NCBI GenBank assembly: GCA_021811635.1
Contig: JAJZNS010000076.1
Coordinates: 1-10,586, forward strand
DNA from: Thermoplasmata archaeon
Lineage (GTDB): Archaea > Thermoplasmatota > Thermoplasmata > Thermoplasmatales > Thermoplasmataceae
Direction of reading: 5' to 3'
DNA length: 10,586 bases
Part shown: piece after piece, positions 1 to 6,897 of the stretch
How the letters are laid out: every line of letters begins with the position of its first letter
Position numbering within the stretch: the first letter of the stretch is position 1
Position numbers and translations under genes: made by a program
Notes under the pieces: generated by a model
What the model was told of the DNA's origin: nothing
Databases searched by the model: none
What the model saw: only the letters and a program-made list of their open reading frames with translations

Positions 1-525
1 AAGGATATCAAGGAGACCGCAGCCCTGATTTACAGGAAAGCGGTGGAAAAGAATCTCATAAGAGGAAGGAGCATTGAGAGCATTGTATGCGCAGCCGTAT
101 ATGCTGCGTGCAGGAAGATCAACCTTCCAAGGACGCTGGACGAAATAGCAAAGGCCTCCGATGCAAACAAGAAAAAGATTGGCAAAGCATACAGGCACCT
201 TGCAAAAGAACTCGGCCTCAACCTCAAACCTACAACACCATATTCTTACGTTGCGCAGTTCTGCAACAAGCTTGATCTGGATAAGCAGGCAATTGTTATC
301 AGCGAGGACATTGTCAGGAAGTCCATAGAAAACGGCATATCGTCGGGAAAAGGCCCGACAGGAGTGGCCGCTGCCTCGATTTACATAGCTTCCGTAATAC
401 TGAAGAAACCCAAGACGCAGAAGGAAGTTGCAAGAGTATCAGGAGTGACAGAGGTTACCATCAGGAACAGATACAAGGAGATCAGCAAGATTCTGGGAAT
501 CAAGGAGCTGGAAGAACAGGCATAG
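1..525 (+). CDS. tfb: Transcription initiation factor B (TFB), C-terminal part, 5' end outside window
   Basis: TFB is the archaeal TFIIB homologue. It binds the TBP-TATA complex and the BRE and recruits RNA polymerase. The reading frame is open from the first base, so the gene starts upstream; 174 residues are visible. They begin inside cyclin repeat 1, with the family-typical stretch LIRGRSIESIVCAAVYAACR near visible residues 19-38 followed by PRTLDEIA. Cyclin repeat 2 follows, containing GPTGVAAASIYIAS, and the protein ends in a helix-turn-helix-like segment (TQKEVARVSGVTEVTIRNRY, about residues 139-158) of the kind that reads the BRE. The N-terminal zinc ribbon and B-finger, normally about 120-130 residues, should lie upstream of the window. 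A start inside the window, such as the GTG at 43, would cut repeat 1 and is not credible. The stop is one base before the next gene, so the two are probably cotranscribed. Confidence 0.96.
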   Translation, partial: KDIKETAALIYRKAVEKNLIRGRSIESIVCAAVYAACRKINLPRTLDEIAKASDANKKKIGKAYRHLAKELGLNLKPTTPYSYVAQFCNKLDLDKQAIVISEDIVRKSIENGISSGKGPTGVAAASIYIASVILKKPKTQKEVARVSGVTEVTIRNRYKEISKILGIKELEEQA

Positions 526-526
526 G

Positions 527-1093
527 ATGAAGATCGACGTCGTCGACAACGGTGGGCAGTGGACCCATCGTGAGTGGCGCGTGCTTCGTGACCTTGGCAT
601 AAATTCAAAAATTGTGCCAAACGAAACACCGCTCTCGGAATTGGAAGGGGTGGATGGGCTTGTGCTTTCTGGCGGAGCACCTAGCATTGTCAGCGAACTG
701 GATAAGCTCGGCGCCGTCAGCGAATATATCAAGAAACTTGACGTGCCGGTGCTTGGGATATGTGTCGGCGCGCAATTCATCGCCCTCAGTTATGGAGGAA
801 AGGTGGGGCCCGGAAGCACACCGGAATATGGAAAAACTTCGGTCGAGGTTCACGACAATGAAGGTATCCTTGCATCCCTGCCAACCAGGATCACTGTATG
901 GGAAAACCACAATGACGAAGTTAAGAGCCTGCCGGAGGAATTTATTCTCCAGGCTTCATCGGCAACGTGTCATATCCAGGCATTTTCCCATAGAAGCAAA
1001 CCCATTTTTGGCCTGCAATTTCATCCTGAGGTGAATGACACCGAATACGGGGAAACTATTTTCAGGAATTTCGTCGGCATCTGCCGGAAATGA
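527..1093 (+). CDS. guaAa: GMP synthase [glutamine-hydrolysing] subunit A (glutaminase)
   Basis: This is a class I glutamine amidotransferase of 188 residues. It releases ammonia from glutamine for the separate ATP-pyrophosphatase subunit, which converts XMP to GMP. In many archaea the two activities are separate proteins, and the length fits a stand-alone A subunit. The start shows DNGGQWTHREWRVLRDLG, the usual N-terminal motif of archaeal subunit A. The oxyanion motif is LSGGAPS (47-53), the nucleophile is C79 in GICVGAQ, and the rest of the triad is H166 and E168 in LQFHPEV. The ATG at 527 lies one base after the tfb stop with no independent promoter, so translation is probably coupled to tfb. 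The ATP-pyrophosphatase subunit gene is not in this window. The nucleophile elbow reads GICVGAQ, whereas many homologues have GICLGHQ; catalytic residues are intact. Confidence 0.95.
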   Translation: MKIDVVDNGGQWTHREWRVLRDLGINSKIVPNETPLSELEGVDGLVLSGGAPSIVSELDKLGAVSEYIKKLDVPVLGICVGAQFIALSYGGKVGPGSTPEYGKTSVEVHDNEGILASLPTRITVWENHNDEVKSLPEEFILQASSATCHIQAFSHRSKPIFGLQFHPEVNDTEYGETIFRNFVGICRK

Positions 1094-1125
1094 TTGCTGC
1101 TGTGCAATAAAACCGGATGAAATCA

Positions 1126-1133
1126 ATTAAATA
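1126..1133 (+). promoter_or_regulatory. TATA box of the PRC-barrel gene
   Basis: ATTAAATA is centred about 25 nt before the ATG at 1155, the spacing expected if transcription starts at or next to the start codon. No Shine-Dalgarno-like purine run lies just before the ATG. This supports a leaderless transcript separate from the tfb-guaAa unit. Confidence 0.6.
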
Positions 1134-1154
1134 CGGCAGGAGCAATTCCCTAAC

Positions 1155-1412
1155 ATGAAGATCGAGGCTTCTACTATTATAGGGCTATCCGTCTATACGC
1201 ATTCCGCGGTCAGTGTGGGCGAAGTCTCGGATATGATAATTGATTTCACAACTGGATCAATATATGGGCTTTACGTTGACAGAACTAACCCTGAACTGGT
1301 GGACGGCGGTGTACCCATTTCAATCCCGTACCGGCTTGTAAAGGCGCTGAATCATATTGTAATACTCAAGACCTTCCCTGAGCATGTAAAGGTGAAGCCT
1401 GAGGAAATGTAA
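1155..1412 (+). CDS. Small PRC-barrel domain protein
   Basis: This 85-residue protein consists of little more than one PRC-barrel. It begins MKIEASTIIGLSVYTHSAV, then GEVSDMIIDFTTGSIYGLYVD, the typical strand-turn-strand pattern (G-x-V-x-D-h-h-h-D-x-x-t-G-x-h-x-G-h). It continues PISIPYRLVKALNHIVIL, the usual closing strands of the fold. No membrane segment or catalytic motif is visible. Free-standing PRC-barrel proteins of this size are common in euryarchaea. Haloarchaeal members (CdpB) have been linked to SepF-dependent cell division, while bacterial relatives include the RimM C-terminal domain, so the role here is open. It has its own TATA box and ends one base from the stop codon of the converging gltX gene, leaving no room for a separate terminator. 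Confidence 0.85.
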   Translation: MKIEASTIIGLSVYTHSAVSVGEVSDMIIDFTTGSIYGLYVDRTNPELVDGGVPISIPYRLVKALNHIVILKTFPEHVKVKPEEM

Positions 1413-1413
1413 C

Positions 1414-3072
1414 TCACCTGTGGGTAAAGTATCCTGTCCCTTCTCGGGGAAAACTGTTCACGTATCCGTATCTCTCCATCTGGACTTCCCCTTCAACATC
1501 CATTCCTTCTGGTTCGAGCAACCCACTGTCGATAGTTCCATCCGGCTTCACAACAGTGAATCCTATTGATTTTTCTGGAGCCCAGTGTATGATTCTCCCT
1601 TTTCTCGACAGGTCCTGTGCCTTTGAGTAGGTAAGCCTCCCATCGACTCTCGTGACGTTACACAGGTCCTTCAGCCTGACAGTTTCTCCGTCAGAAATTG
1701 AGAGCCAGTCCTCAGTCGTTATGTAAACGGAGGAGCCGGCCTTCACGCTGTATCGCCTGGCACCCAGTTCCGGTCTGGATGGATGGAAAGGTATGGATGA
1801 TTCAATATCCGGTGCCCCGCTTATGGTGATCTGATGCGGGTCTTTCACAAAGAACAGCCTTCGGGCATCGGAATCGATGAACCCCTTGTTGATTGAATTG
1901 AAAATCTCCCAGGAGAATGTAGCGTCCACATCGCGGAGACCTGAATCTATCCAGTATTTTCTGAACGTCTCCTTCCTGTATCCTCTCCTGAGCAGAGCCC
2001 TGACCGTGAGAAGGCGCACGTCATCCCAGCCTGAAAATTTCCCCTCCCTGATCCCCTTCTTCATCAGGGAAGTCTTCAGCAGAGAGCCCGGATAGCTGAT
2101 CATGCCATAATGGAAGTAGAAGGGGACTTTCCATCCGTTATAGTCGAAAATGAACCTCTGTCTGTACGTGTTGTTCAGCTGATCCCTTCCCCTGATAACG
2201 TGAGTAAGGCCGAGGAAATGATCGTCAACCGCAACGCTGAAATTCATCGTAGGGAAAAGATGGAAATCATCTCCCGCAATTGGGTGCCTGGCGGCAGGTA
2301 TCCGGAACGCTATCCAGTCCCTCAGGGAGGGGTTTGGATCGTCAAGGGAAGTTCTGACGACCAGAGAGGCGGACCCCGGTTCAAGCTTTCCATCCCTCAT
2401 TGAATTAAAAATGTCAAGGTTTGTTTCCAGCGGCTGCTCCCGGTGAGGGCATGCCTTCATTTCCAGTTTCAATCGTTTTGCATCTTCCCTTTTGCAGGTG
2501 CAGGCATACATATGGCCGCTCTTGATCAGGGATTCGGCTTCCCTGTAATATATCGCGAGGCGGGAACTCTGTATGACGATTTCATGGACCTTGACGCCCA
2601 GCATTTCCAGATCCTCCGGGATCATGTCATAGGCCGCAGGTTCGATGTTGGCAGGGTTAGTATCCTCGATCCTGAGGATGAGCTTTCCGCCATATCTTCT
2701 GACGTATTCGTCGTTCAGGAATGCCATTCTGGTGTGCCCAAGGTGCAGTGGCCCAGATGGGGATGGGGCGAGCCTCATCACCACCTTCCCTTTCACGTCC
2801 TTAAGGTCAGGAAGCACGTGTTCCTGTACCTTCTTTTCCACGTTGACAAGTTCCGGGTGCGCTTTGGATACCCTATCTGTTATTTCCACTACGCCAAGGG
2901 AATTTACCTCTCGAACAATTTCTTCAATCAGCGGTAGCAGGCTTCCGGCATTCTTTCTTTCCTCCGGGTTGGAGGCAAGGTATCTGGATAAAACCGTTCC
3001 AGGATCGGCCTTGCCGCCATGCTGAAAGGCATTCTTTAGAGCTATATCAAGAATGGAATCTTTATCTGGCAT
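1414..3072 (-). CDS. gltX: Glutamyl-tRNA synthetase (archaeal type, class I)
   Basis: The enzyme charges tRNA-Glu with glutamate using ATP. The 552-residue length and the roughly 100-residue N-terminal extension before the catalytic domain match archaeal/eukaryotic-type GluRS rather than the bacterial form. The catalytic Rossmann domain starts with MRLAPSPSGPLHLGHTRMA; the HIGH motif is HLGH at 110-113, followed by LRIEDTNP (133-140). A zinc-knuckle-like set is C191, C193, C208 and H210 (ACTCKRED ... ACPHRE). The KMSKS equivalent is the degenerate KTSLMKKGI (333-341). The C-terminal region has the beta-barrel anticodon-binding character of the GlnRS-like subclass. The ATG lies inside the end of the NOG1-like gene, overlapping it by 11 bp, which indicates coupled translation in one operon. 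In archaea that lack GlnRS this enzyme commonly also charges tRNA-Gln for GatDE; that cannot be judged here. Confidence 0.96.
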   Translation of the reverse strand: MPDKDSILDIALKNAFQHGGKADPGTVLSRYLASNPEERKNAGSLLPLIEEIVREVNSLGVVEITDRVSKAHPELVNVEKKVQEHVLPDLKDVKGKVVMRLAPSPSGPLHLGHTRMAFLNDEYVRRYGGKLILRIEDTNPANIEPAAYDMIPEDLEMLGVKVHEIVIQSSRLAIYYREAESLIKSGHMYACTCKREDAKRLKLEMKACPHREQPLETNLDIFNSMRDGKLEPGSASLVVRTSLDDPNPSLRDWIAFRIPAARHPIAGDDFHLFPTMNFSVAVDDHFLGLTHVIRGRDQLNNTYRQRFIFDYNGWKVPFYFHYGMISYPGSLLKTSLMKKGIREGKFSGWDDVRLLTVRALLRRGYRKETFRKYWIDSGLRDVDATFSWEIFNSINKGFIDSDARRLFFVKDPHQITISGAPDIESSIPFHPSRPELGARRYSVKAGSSVYITTEDWLSISDGETVRLKDLCNVTRVDGRLTYSKAQDLSRKGRIIHWAPEKSIGFTVVKPDGTIDSGLLEPEGMDVEGEVQMERYGYVNSFPREGTGYFTHR

Positions 3073-4024
3073 ATGTTTTAGCGAGTATGGACTCCATGTA
3101 CTTTAGGAGTTCTGAGATCCCTTCCCCGGTAGAGACCGAAACTGCAATCTCCTCCATCCTACCGGGAGATATGTCAAGTTTGCTCTGCACCCTGACAATG
3201 GGTTTTGACATCATCTGCTTTATCTCATGGTAAAGGTTTTCCTGATGTTCCATTTCATAGGTCGCTTCCGGGCTGTGGTCAAAGAGGAAAAGTATTACCC
3301 CGTCAATTTTCTGGAGAGCGAGAAGCGCCTTTACTTCCATCTCATTCCTTTCGCTGGAGGGTCTGTCCAGTATTCCCGGGGTATCTATCATCTGTACGCT
3401 CTGATAGCCGATCTGCCTGTACCCAACATGGATGTCCTGTGTCGTGAAAGGGTATGAGGCAATTCTTGGCTTTGAAGTGGTGAGTGCCGAGATCAGAGAA
3501 CTCTTCCCTGTATTGGGCATTCCAGCAATGATGAAAGTCTGTATCTCAGGGTTGATATCAGGAACTTTCTTCATCCTGTCCCTGCATTCCGAAAGGTAAC
3601 TGAGATCGCCGGAGAGATCGTTAATGATGGATGAAAATCTTCCATAAAACTCCCTCATTGTCTGGTTAATCCGCTTCCCGTCAATTCCCTTCACCCTCCT
3701 TATGTAAACTGTTGATAACTCCCTGATCTTGTTCGAGGAAGTGTTAAGCCTGCTCAGCGAAATTTTGTACCTGTCTATGTCAAACAGCAGATCGAGGATT
3801 GCGTAAAAGAACGGGTGAAGCTTTTCTGACGATGGAAAACGCTTGACGAGTTTGTCCAGGTAGTTGCAGGTGAGGGACTCGATCGTGCTCACCCTGCTGA
3901 TCACCTCATTCCTCACCCTCCTTTCCAGGGTGCTTTCATAGGGCACTTCTATTTTTGAGGCCCTGGAGAAAGCCTTGTCTATGATTTCCTGTGGGCGGAG
4001 AACGGTAGGGATTTTATTGAACAT
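3062..4024 (-). CDS. NOG1-family GTP-binding protein
   Basis: This is a TRAFAC-class GTPase related to NOG1 (OBG/HflX superfamily), which in eukaryotes acts in large-subunit assembly; archaeal members are thought to have a ribosome-linked role. The N-terminal 160 residues are helical and open with FNKIPTVLRPQEIIDKAFSRA, a hallmark of the family. The G domain shows G1 GMPNTGKS (170-177), G2 around T196-T197 in SYPFTTQDIHVG, G3 DTPG (216-219) and a G5-like VSVSTGEG. G4 reads SKLD (283-286) instead of the usual NKxD. Residue numbers count from a TTG two codons upstream at 4030; I prefer the ATG at 4024 because it gives MFNKIPTV directly. The gene starts 17 bp after the DUF1059 stop and overlaps gltX, so all three probably form one operon. 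Confidence 0.92.
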   Translation of the reverse strand: MFNKIPTVLRPQEIIDKAFSRASKIEVPYESTLERRVRNEVISRVSTIESLTCNYLDKLVKRFPSSEKLHPFFYAILDLLFDIDRYKISLSRLNTSSNKIRELSTVYIRRVKGIDGKRINQTMREFYGRFSSIINDLSGDLSYLSECRDRMKKVPDINPEIQTFIIAGMPNTGKSSLISALTTSKPRIASYPFTTQDIHVGYRQIGYQSVQMIDTPGILDRPSSERNEMEVKALLALQKIDGVILFLFDHSPEATYEMEHQENLYHEIKQMMSKPIVRVQSKLDISPGRMEEIAVSVSTGEGISELLKYMESILAKTYAR

Positions 4025-4041
4025 CGTCAAATCGCATAAAC

Positions 4042-4221
4042 TCAGATTTCCTTGATAGCATCATTGATTTTCTTTTCCAGATCCTCAGGCATCTGCCAGA
4101 CCTGGTGAGCGTATTTCATGTGTATCCTGATTGAGGGCATCATGTCCTTTCTCAGAGCCTGATCAAGCTCATAACTGCAGGCATAACCCACGTCCTTGCA
4201 TTTAAAATGGAACCTGGCCAT
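4042..4221 (-). CDS. Small DUF1059-like protein with Cys/His pattern
   Basis: This is a 59-residue protein starting MARFHFKCKDVGYACSYEL. It matches the DUF1059 pattern C-K-D-x-G-x-x-C followed by H-x4-H; here the residues are C8, C15, H34 and H39, a possible metal site. The function of the family is unknown. The frame stays open up to an ATG at 4314, which would give 90 residues. I reject that start because the extra N-terminus has no family resemblance and would run into the divergent gene at 4269. The shorter start also has a GAGGG purine run at 4227-4231, 5 nt upstream of the ATG. It is the first gene of the apparent DUF1059-NOG1-gltX operon. A TTTAATA-like element around 4248-4254 may be the promoter, with transcription beginning close to the ATG. 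Confidence 0.8.
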   Translation of the reverse strand: MARFHFKCKDVGYACSYELDQALRKDMMPSIRIHMKYAHQVWQMPEDLEKKINDAIKEI

Positions 4222-4268
4222 ATTATCCCTCAGTGAAACTATTTGAGTATTAAAGGAATGAGGTATCG

Positions 4269-4517
4269 ATGATAATCGAAGATCATCGCAATATTTCATG
4301 CGGCGGTGATCCATTCAACTATCTCAAGAGTGTCTTGAAGAGCCTGCAATTTTCCCTTGAGCCCGGGCAGGAGGCAATGGTACAGGTCCTTAAGGAGAAA
4401 TTCCCGTACGAGGAAAGACTTTTTGATGCAGTAGGCAACACTTACTCCCTAAAACTTGTAGATTTCAAGGAACACGGGGGAGAAGTGGATGTGATCTTTC
4501 GAAGGGCTAATGTCTAG
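4269..4517 (+). CDS. Small TusA/DUF2249-like protein
   Basis: This 82-residue soluble protein has the apparent order strand (MIIEDHRN), C11 in SCGGDP, amphipathic helix (FNYLKSVLKSLQFSL), EPGQEAMVQVL, second helix (YEERLFDAVGNTY), then two strands ending EVDVIFRR. This layout resembles the two-layer fold of TusA/SirA and DUF2249 proteins, whose motif is R-G-x-x-C-P-x-P followed by a helix and a PGE-type turn. The TusA sulfur-carrier motif CPxP is replaced here by CGGDP, so persulfide chemistry at C11 is possible but not shown. The assignment rests on pattern resemblance only. The start is the ATG at 4269, preceded by GAGGT (4260-4264) with a 4-nt gap. It is divergent from the DUF1059 gene across 47 bp, so the two promoters may overlap. 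It could equally be an uncharacterised lineage-specific protein. Confidence 0.65.
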   Translation: MIIEDHRNISCGGDPFNYLKSVLKSLQFSLEPGQEAMVQVLKEKFPYEERLFDAVGNTYSLKLVDFKEHGGEVDVIFRRANV

Positions 4518-4545
4518 GGAAAAACGCTCTGCTTTCACCTAAAGG

Positions 4546-4553
4546 TAATATAC
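4546..4553 (+). promoter_or_regulatory. TATA box of the sugar-acid dehydratase gene
   Basis: TAATATAC is centred about 23 nt before the ATG at 4573, consistent with a leaderless transcript. An ATG at 4554 is out of frame with the enzyme and cannot be its start. The upstream sequence AAAGG just before the box could be part of a BRE-like element. Confidence 0.55.
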
Positions 4554-4572
4554 CATGGTCTGCTCGTAATCC

Positions 4573-5772
4573 ATGAACTCTAAAATTAAGGATATAGAAA
4601 TTTTTGAACTCGGATCAAAGGGGAAGGAAGCCTCTTCTCCATGGAGTTCAACTATACTCATAGTCAGGATCACAAGCAATGACGGTACAGTCGGTTACGG
4701 TGAGGCGCCAACGACATTTTCGACAATGTCTGTCCGGGAGGCAATGAACGAGGTGAAAAGAAGCTTTGCAGAGAAGGATTTCTTCAGGATTGAAAAAAAT
4801 GTGGCGGATTTCTACAGGGATTCCTTCTACCTGTCAAAATCGTTCCAGCATACAGCGGCTCTTAGTGCATTCGAGATTGCCTCCTGGGATATGATTGGCA
4901 AGGAGCTTGGCTCTCCTGTGTATAACCTGATTGGAGGCAGGGTGCATGACAACCTTCGCGCTTACGCAAACGGATGGTACTCCGGCTGCAGGACCCCGGA
5001 TGATTTTGTTACAAAGGCCAAGAAAGTGCTTTCGCTGGGCTTTACCGCCATGAAATTCGATCCTTTTGGAAGTGCGTTTGATTCTATCTCCACCGTTCAG
5101 CTGAATAATGCTGAATCGATCGTGTCGGCATTGAGGGGCCAGTTCGGGGACAGCATTGACCTTCTGATAGAATGCCACGGCAGGTTCTCCCTGAACGCAG
5201 CGGAAAGAGTTGCGCGGGTGATGGAGAAATACTCCCCTATGTTCATTGAGGAGCCCCTTCATCCGGAACTCGAATCTTCCCTGCAGGTGCTCAGATCCAG
5301 GTCAAAGGTTCCAATAGCTCTGGGAGAGAGGCTTCTGAACAAATCTGATTTTGCCCGGGTGATCAGCGAAAACCTCGTGGACATTATCCAGCCTGATCTC
5401 ACGAATTCCCTTGGCATTTTGGAGGGCAAGAAGATTGCCGCAATTGCCGAATCCTTTGGGCTGCCTGTTGCATTTCACAATGCGTTCGGGCCGGTGCAGA
5501 CGGCAGCAACCATCTGCGTGGACGTAACGCTGAAGAACTTCCTGATCCAGGAGAGCTTCGAACCATTCTGGCCCGCATGGAAAGGCAGGCTTCTCAGTGA
5601 TGGCTACAAGCTTGAATCCGGTTTCCTTAGGCCCAGCCATAAGAACGGGATCGGAGTGACTATTGATGAAAAAGTGCTCGAAGATTCTGTTGTTGAAGGG
5701 ATGGAAACCTATTCGCCGGATGAGCCCCCATGGGTGGTTTCTGATACGTTTAAAACTGAAGATGGGAGGTGA
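4573..5772 (+). CDS. Enolase-superfamily sugar-acid dehydratase (gluconate/galactonate dehydratase type)
   Basis: This 399-residue protein belongs to the mandelate racemase/muconate lactonizing branch of the enolase superfamily. Members abstract a proton next to a carboxylate with Mg2+ help. Archaeal relatives (GnaD/GAD of Sulfolobus, Thermoplasma, Picrophilus) dehydrate D-gluconate, and often D-galactonate, to the 2-keto-3-deoxy acid. The N-terminal capping domain covers about residues 1-125. The barrel carries K161 in MKFDP, metal ligands probably E200 (LLIECHGRF), E226 (FIEEP) and E252 (LGERL), then D275 (QPD) and H302 (AFHNAFGP), the likely His/Asp dyad. The first metal ligand is Glu where most family members have Asp. 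The partner gene is the converging 2-keto-3-deoxygluconate aldolase, which supports a role in the non-phosphorylative Entner-Doudoroff route. Exact substrate (gluconate, galactonate, or another aldonate) cannot be fixed from sequence alone. Confidence 0.88.
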   Translation: MNSKIKDIEIFELGSKGKEASSPWSSTILIVRITSNDGTVGYGEAPTTFSTMSVREAMNEVKRSFAEKDFFRIEKNVADFYRDSFYLSKSFQHTAALSAFEIASWDMIGKELGSPVYNLIGGRVHDNLRAYANGWYSGCRTPDDFVTKAKKVLSLGFTAMKFDPFGSAFDSISTVQLNNAESIVSALRGQFGDSIDLLIECHGRFSLNAAERVARVMEKYSPMFIEEPLHPELESSLQVLRSRSKVPIALGERLLNKSDFARVISENLVDIIQPDLTNSLGILEGKKIAAIAESFGLPVAFHNAFGPVQTAATICVDVTLKNFLIQESFEPFWPAWKGRLLSDGYKLESGFLRPSHKNGIGVTIDEKVLEDSVVEGMETYSPDEPPWVVSDTFKTEDGR

Positions 5773-5911
5773 TCCTGGCATTTGGCCCGTCAGCGCTCCA
5801 GCGGCGGAAATCTGCACATATCAGCAATTTTGGCCGTTCAACCGTTGTGCCCCCATCATGTAGACTCATCCCTAATCCCGCTGCTGCCACAGTACGGGGT
5901 GATTTCAGATC

Positions 5912-6784
5912 CTATCTGGCCTGAACGGATTTTTTGAACGATTCTCTTATTTTTGCCGCCGAATCGCTTCCCGGTACATGCATTGGCGGACGGTAACCCC
6001 CCTCCAGCCTGTTGATCAGGTAGAAGGCATAATAGTAGCCGGAAGGAAAGGTGGTGGAATTAAGGACATCCATGAGCGGATTAACCTGCTTTTCCTGCAT
6101 TTCCGCCGCTTCGGATAACTTGCCAGAAAAGAATGACTCCATGATCCTCACGGTATCGTCTGAAAGGTTTGATAACCCACACACACCTCCGTCCCCGCCA
6201 ATAGCAAGAGAAGGAAGAAGCAGGTCATCCTGTCCCTGCAGTACCCTGAAACCCTTCTTACGAAATGACACAAGCCTGGAAAAATATCTCATGTCGCCGG
6301 AACTGTCCTTTATGCCGGCAAGATTTGGCACCGCCTGAATCATCTCCTCCAAAAGGATCGGCGTGATCCGGTTTCCCGTGAACTGCGGGATGTTGTAAAG
6401 GAAGAAATCAAGGTCGCTCTTGTCCATCACTTCGGTCAGGAATTCCCTCTTGCCTTCATCATCTGCGGGCAGGTAGTATGGGGTGGTCAGGACTGCAAAT
6501 TCACAGCCGCAATCTGCTGCGTGCTTTGACAGCTGGATTGATTCTGCGATGCTGGTGGAGCTTACGCCAGCGTAAACGGGCTTACTGGTGCTGTCCCTGA
6601 CCACTTCTATGACCTTCTTTTTTTCTTCCAGCGTCAGCCATGGGAAAACGCCTGTGGATCCGAGAGGAAAGATACCGGTCACGCTGGATTCATCCAGTTT
6701 CCTTACAAGTGCTGTCAGACTCTGAAAGTCAACGCTTCCATCATGGAGGAACGGGGTCAGGCATGGGGTGATAAGGTCTTTCAC
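5912..6784 (-). CDS. kdgA: 2-keto-3-deoxygluconate aldolase (DapA/NAL superfamily)
   Basis: This class I aldolase is a TIM barrel of 290 residues. It reversibly splits 2-keto-3-deoxy-gluconate (and often galactonate) into pyruvate and glyceraldehyde. Visible motifs are the carboxylate-binding GSTG (42-45), Y130 in LYNIP, and the Schiff-base lysine K159 in GIKDSSGD. Near the C-terminus, GYRPPMHVP resembles the G-Y-x-R-P-P segment of Sulfolobus KdgA, which favours this call over dihydrodipicolinate synthase or N-acetylneuraminate lyase. The start is GTG at 6784: the only upstream ATG nearby (6802) runs into a stop after three codons, and a TATA-like box sits 24 nt upstream, pointing to a leaderless GTG-start transcript. 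It converges on the dehydratase gene, 139 bp apart, so the two have separate promoters. Confidence 0.9.
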   Translation of the reverse strand: MKDLITPCLTPFLHDGSVDFQSLTALVRKLDESSVTGIFPLGSTGVFPWLTLEEKKKVIEVVRDSTSKPVYAGVSSTSIAESIQLSKHAADCGCEFAVLTTPYYLPADDEGKREFLTEVMDKSDLDFFLYNIPQFTGNRITPILLEEMIQAVPNLAGIKDSSGDMRYFSRLVSFRKKGFRVLQGQDDLLLPSLAIGGDGGVCGLSNLSDDTVRIMESFFSGKLSEAAEMQEKQVNPLMDVLNSTTFPSGYYYAFYLINRLEGGYRPPMHVPGSDSAAKIRESFKKSVQAR

Positions 6785-6804
6785 CCGCGATTATTGGTTC
6801 ATGG

Positions 6805-6811
6805 CATATTA
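6805..6811 (-). promoter_or_regulatory. TATA-like box of kdgA
   Basis: On the minus strand TAATATG is centred about 24 nt before the GTG start codon at 6784. No Shine-Dalgarno-like sequence lies between them. The spacing fits leaderless transcription and supports the GTG start. Confidence 0.5.
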
Positions 6812-6897
6812 GGATGTTAGTGTAAAACCATATAGCATCGATACCTGATAATGAAATGACCAGGTGCAGATTTAGCACAGTATGATCAAAATAGGTT

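Noticed and set aside
2443..2937. A 164-codon plus-strand frame opposite gltX.
   Set aside because: gltX on the minus strand carries the HIGH motif and zinc-knuckle cysteines across this stretch; the plus frame is a shadow.
4222..4314. Longer N-terminus for the DUF1059-like protein starting at 4314.
   Set aside because: It would overlap the divergent gene at 4269, adds residues outside the family pattern, and the shorter ATG at 4221 has a purine run at a good distance.
5302..5817. A 171-codon minus-strand frame opposite the dehydratase gene.
   Set aside because: The plus strand here encodes the metal ligands and active-site residues of the dehydratase, so the minus frame is a shadow.
5773..5911. 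Gap between the converging dehydratase and aldolase genes examined for a terminator or small gene.
   Set aside because: No clear hairpin, T-rich run or small gene stands out in these 139 bp.
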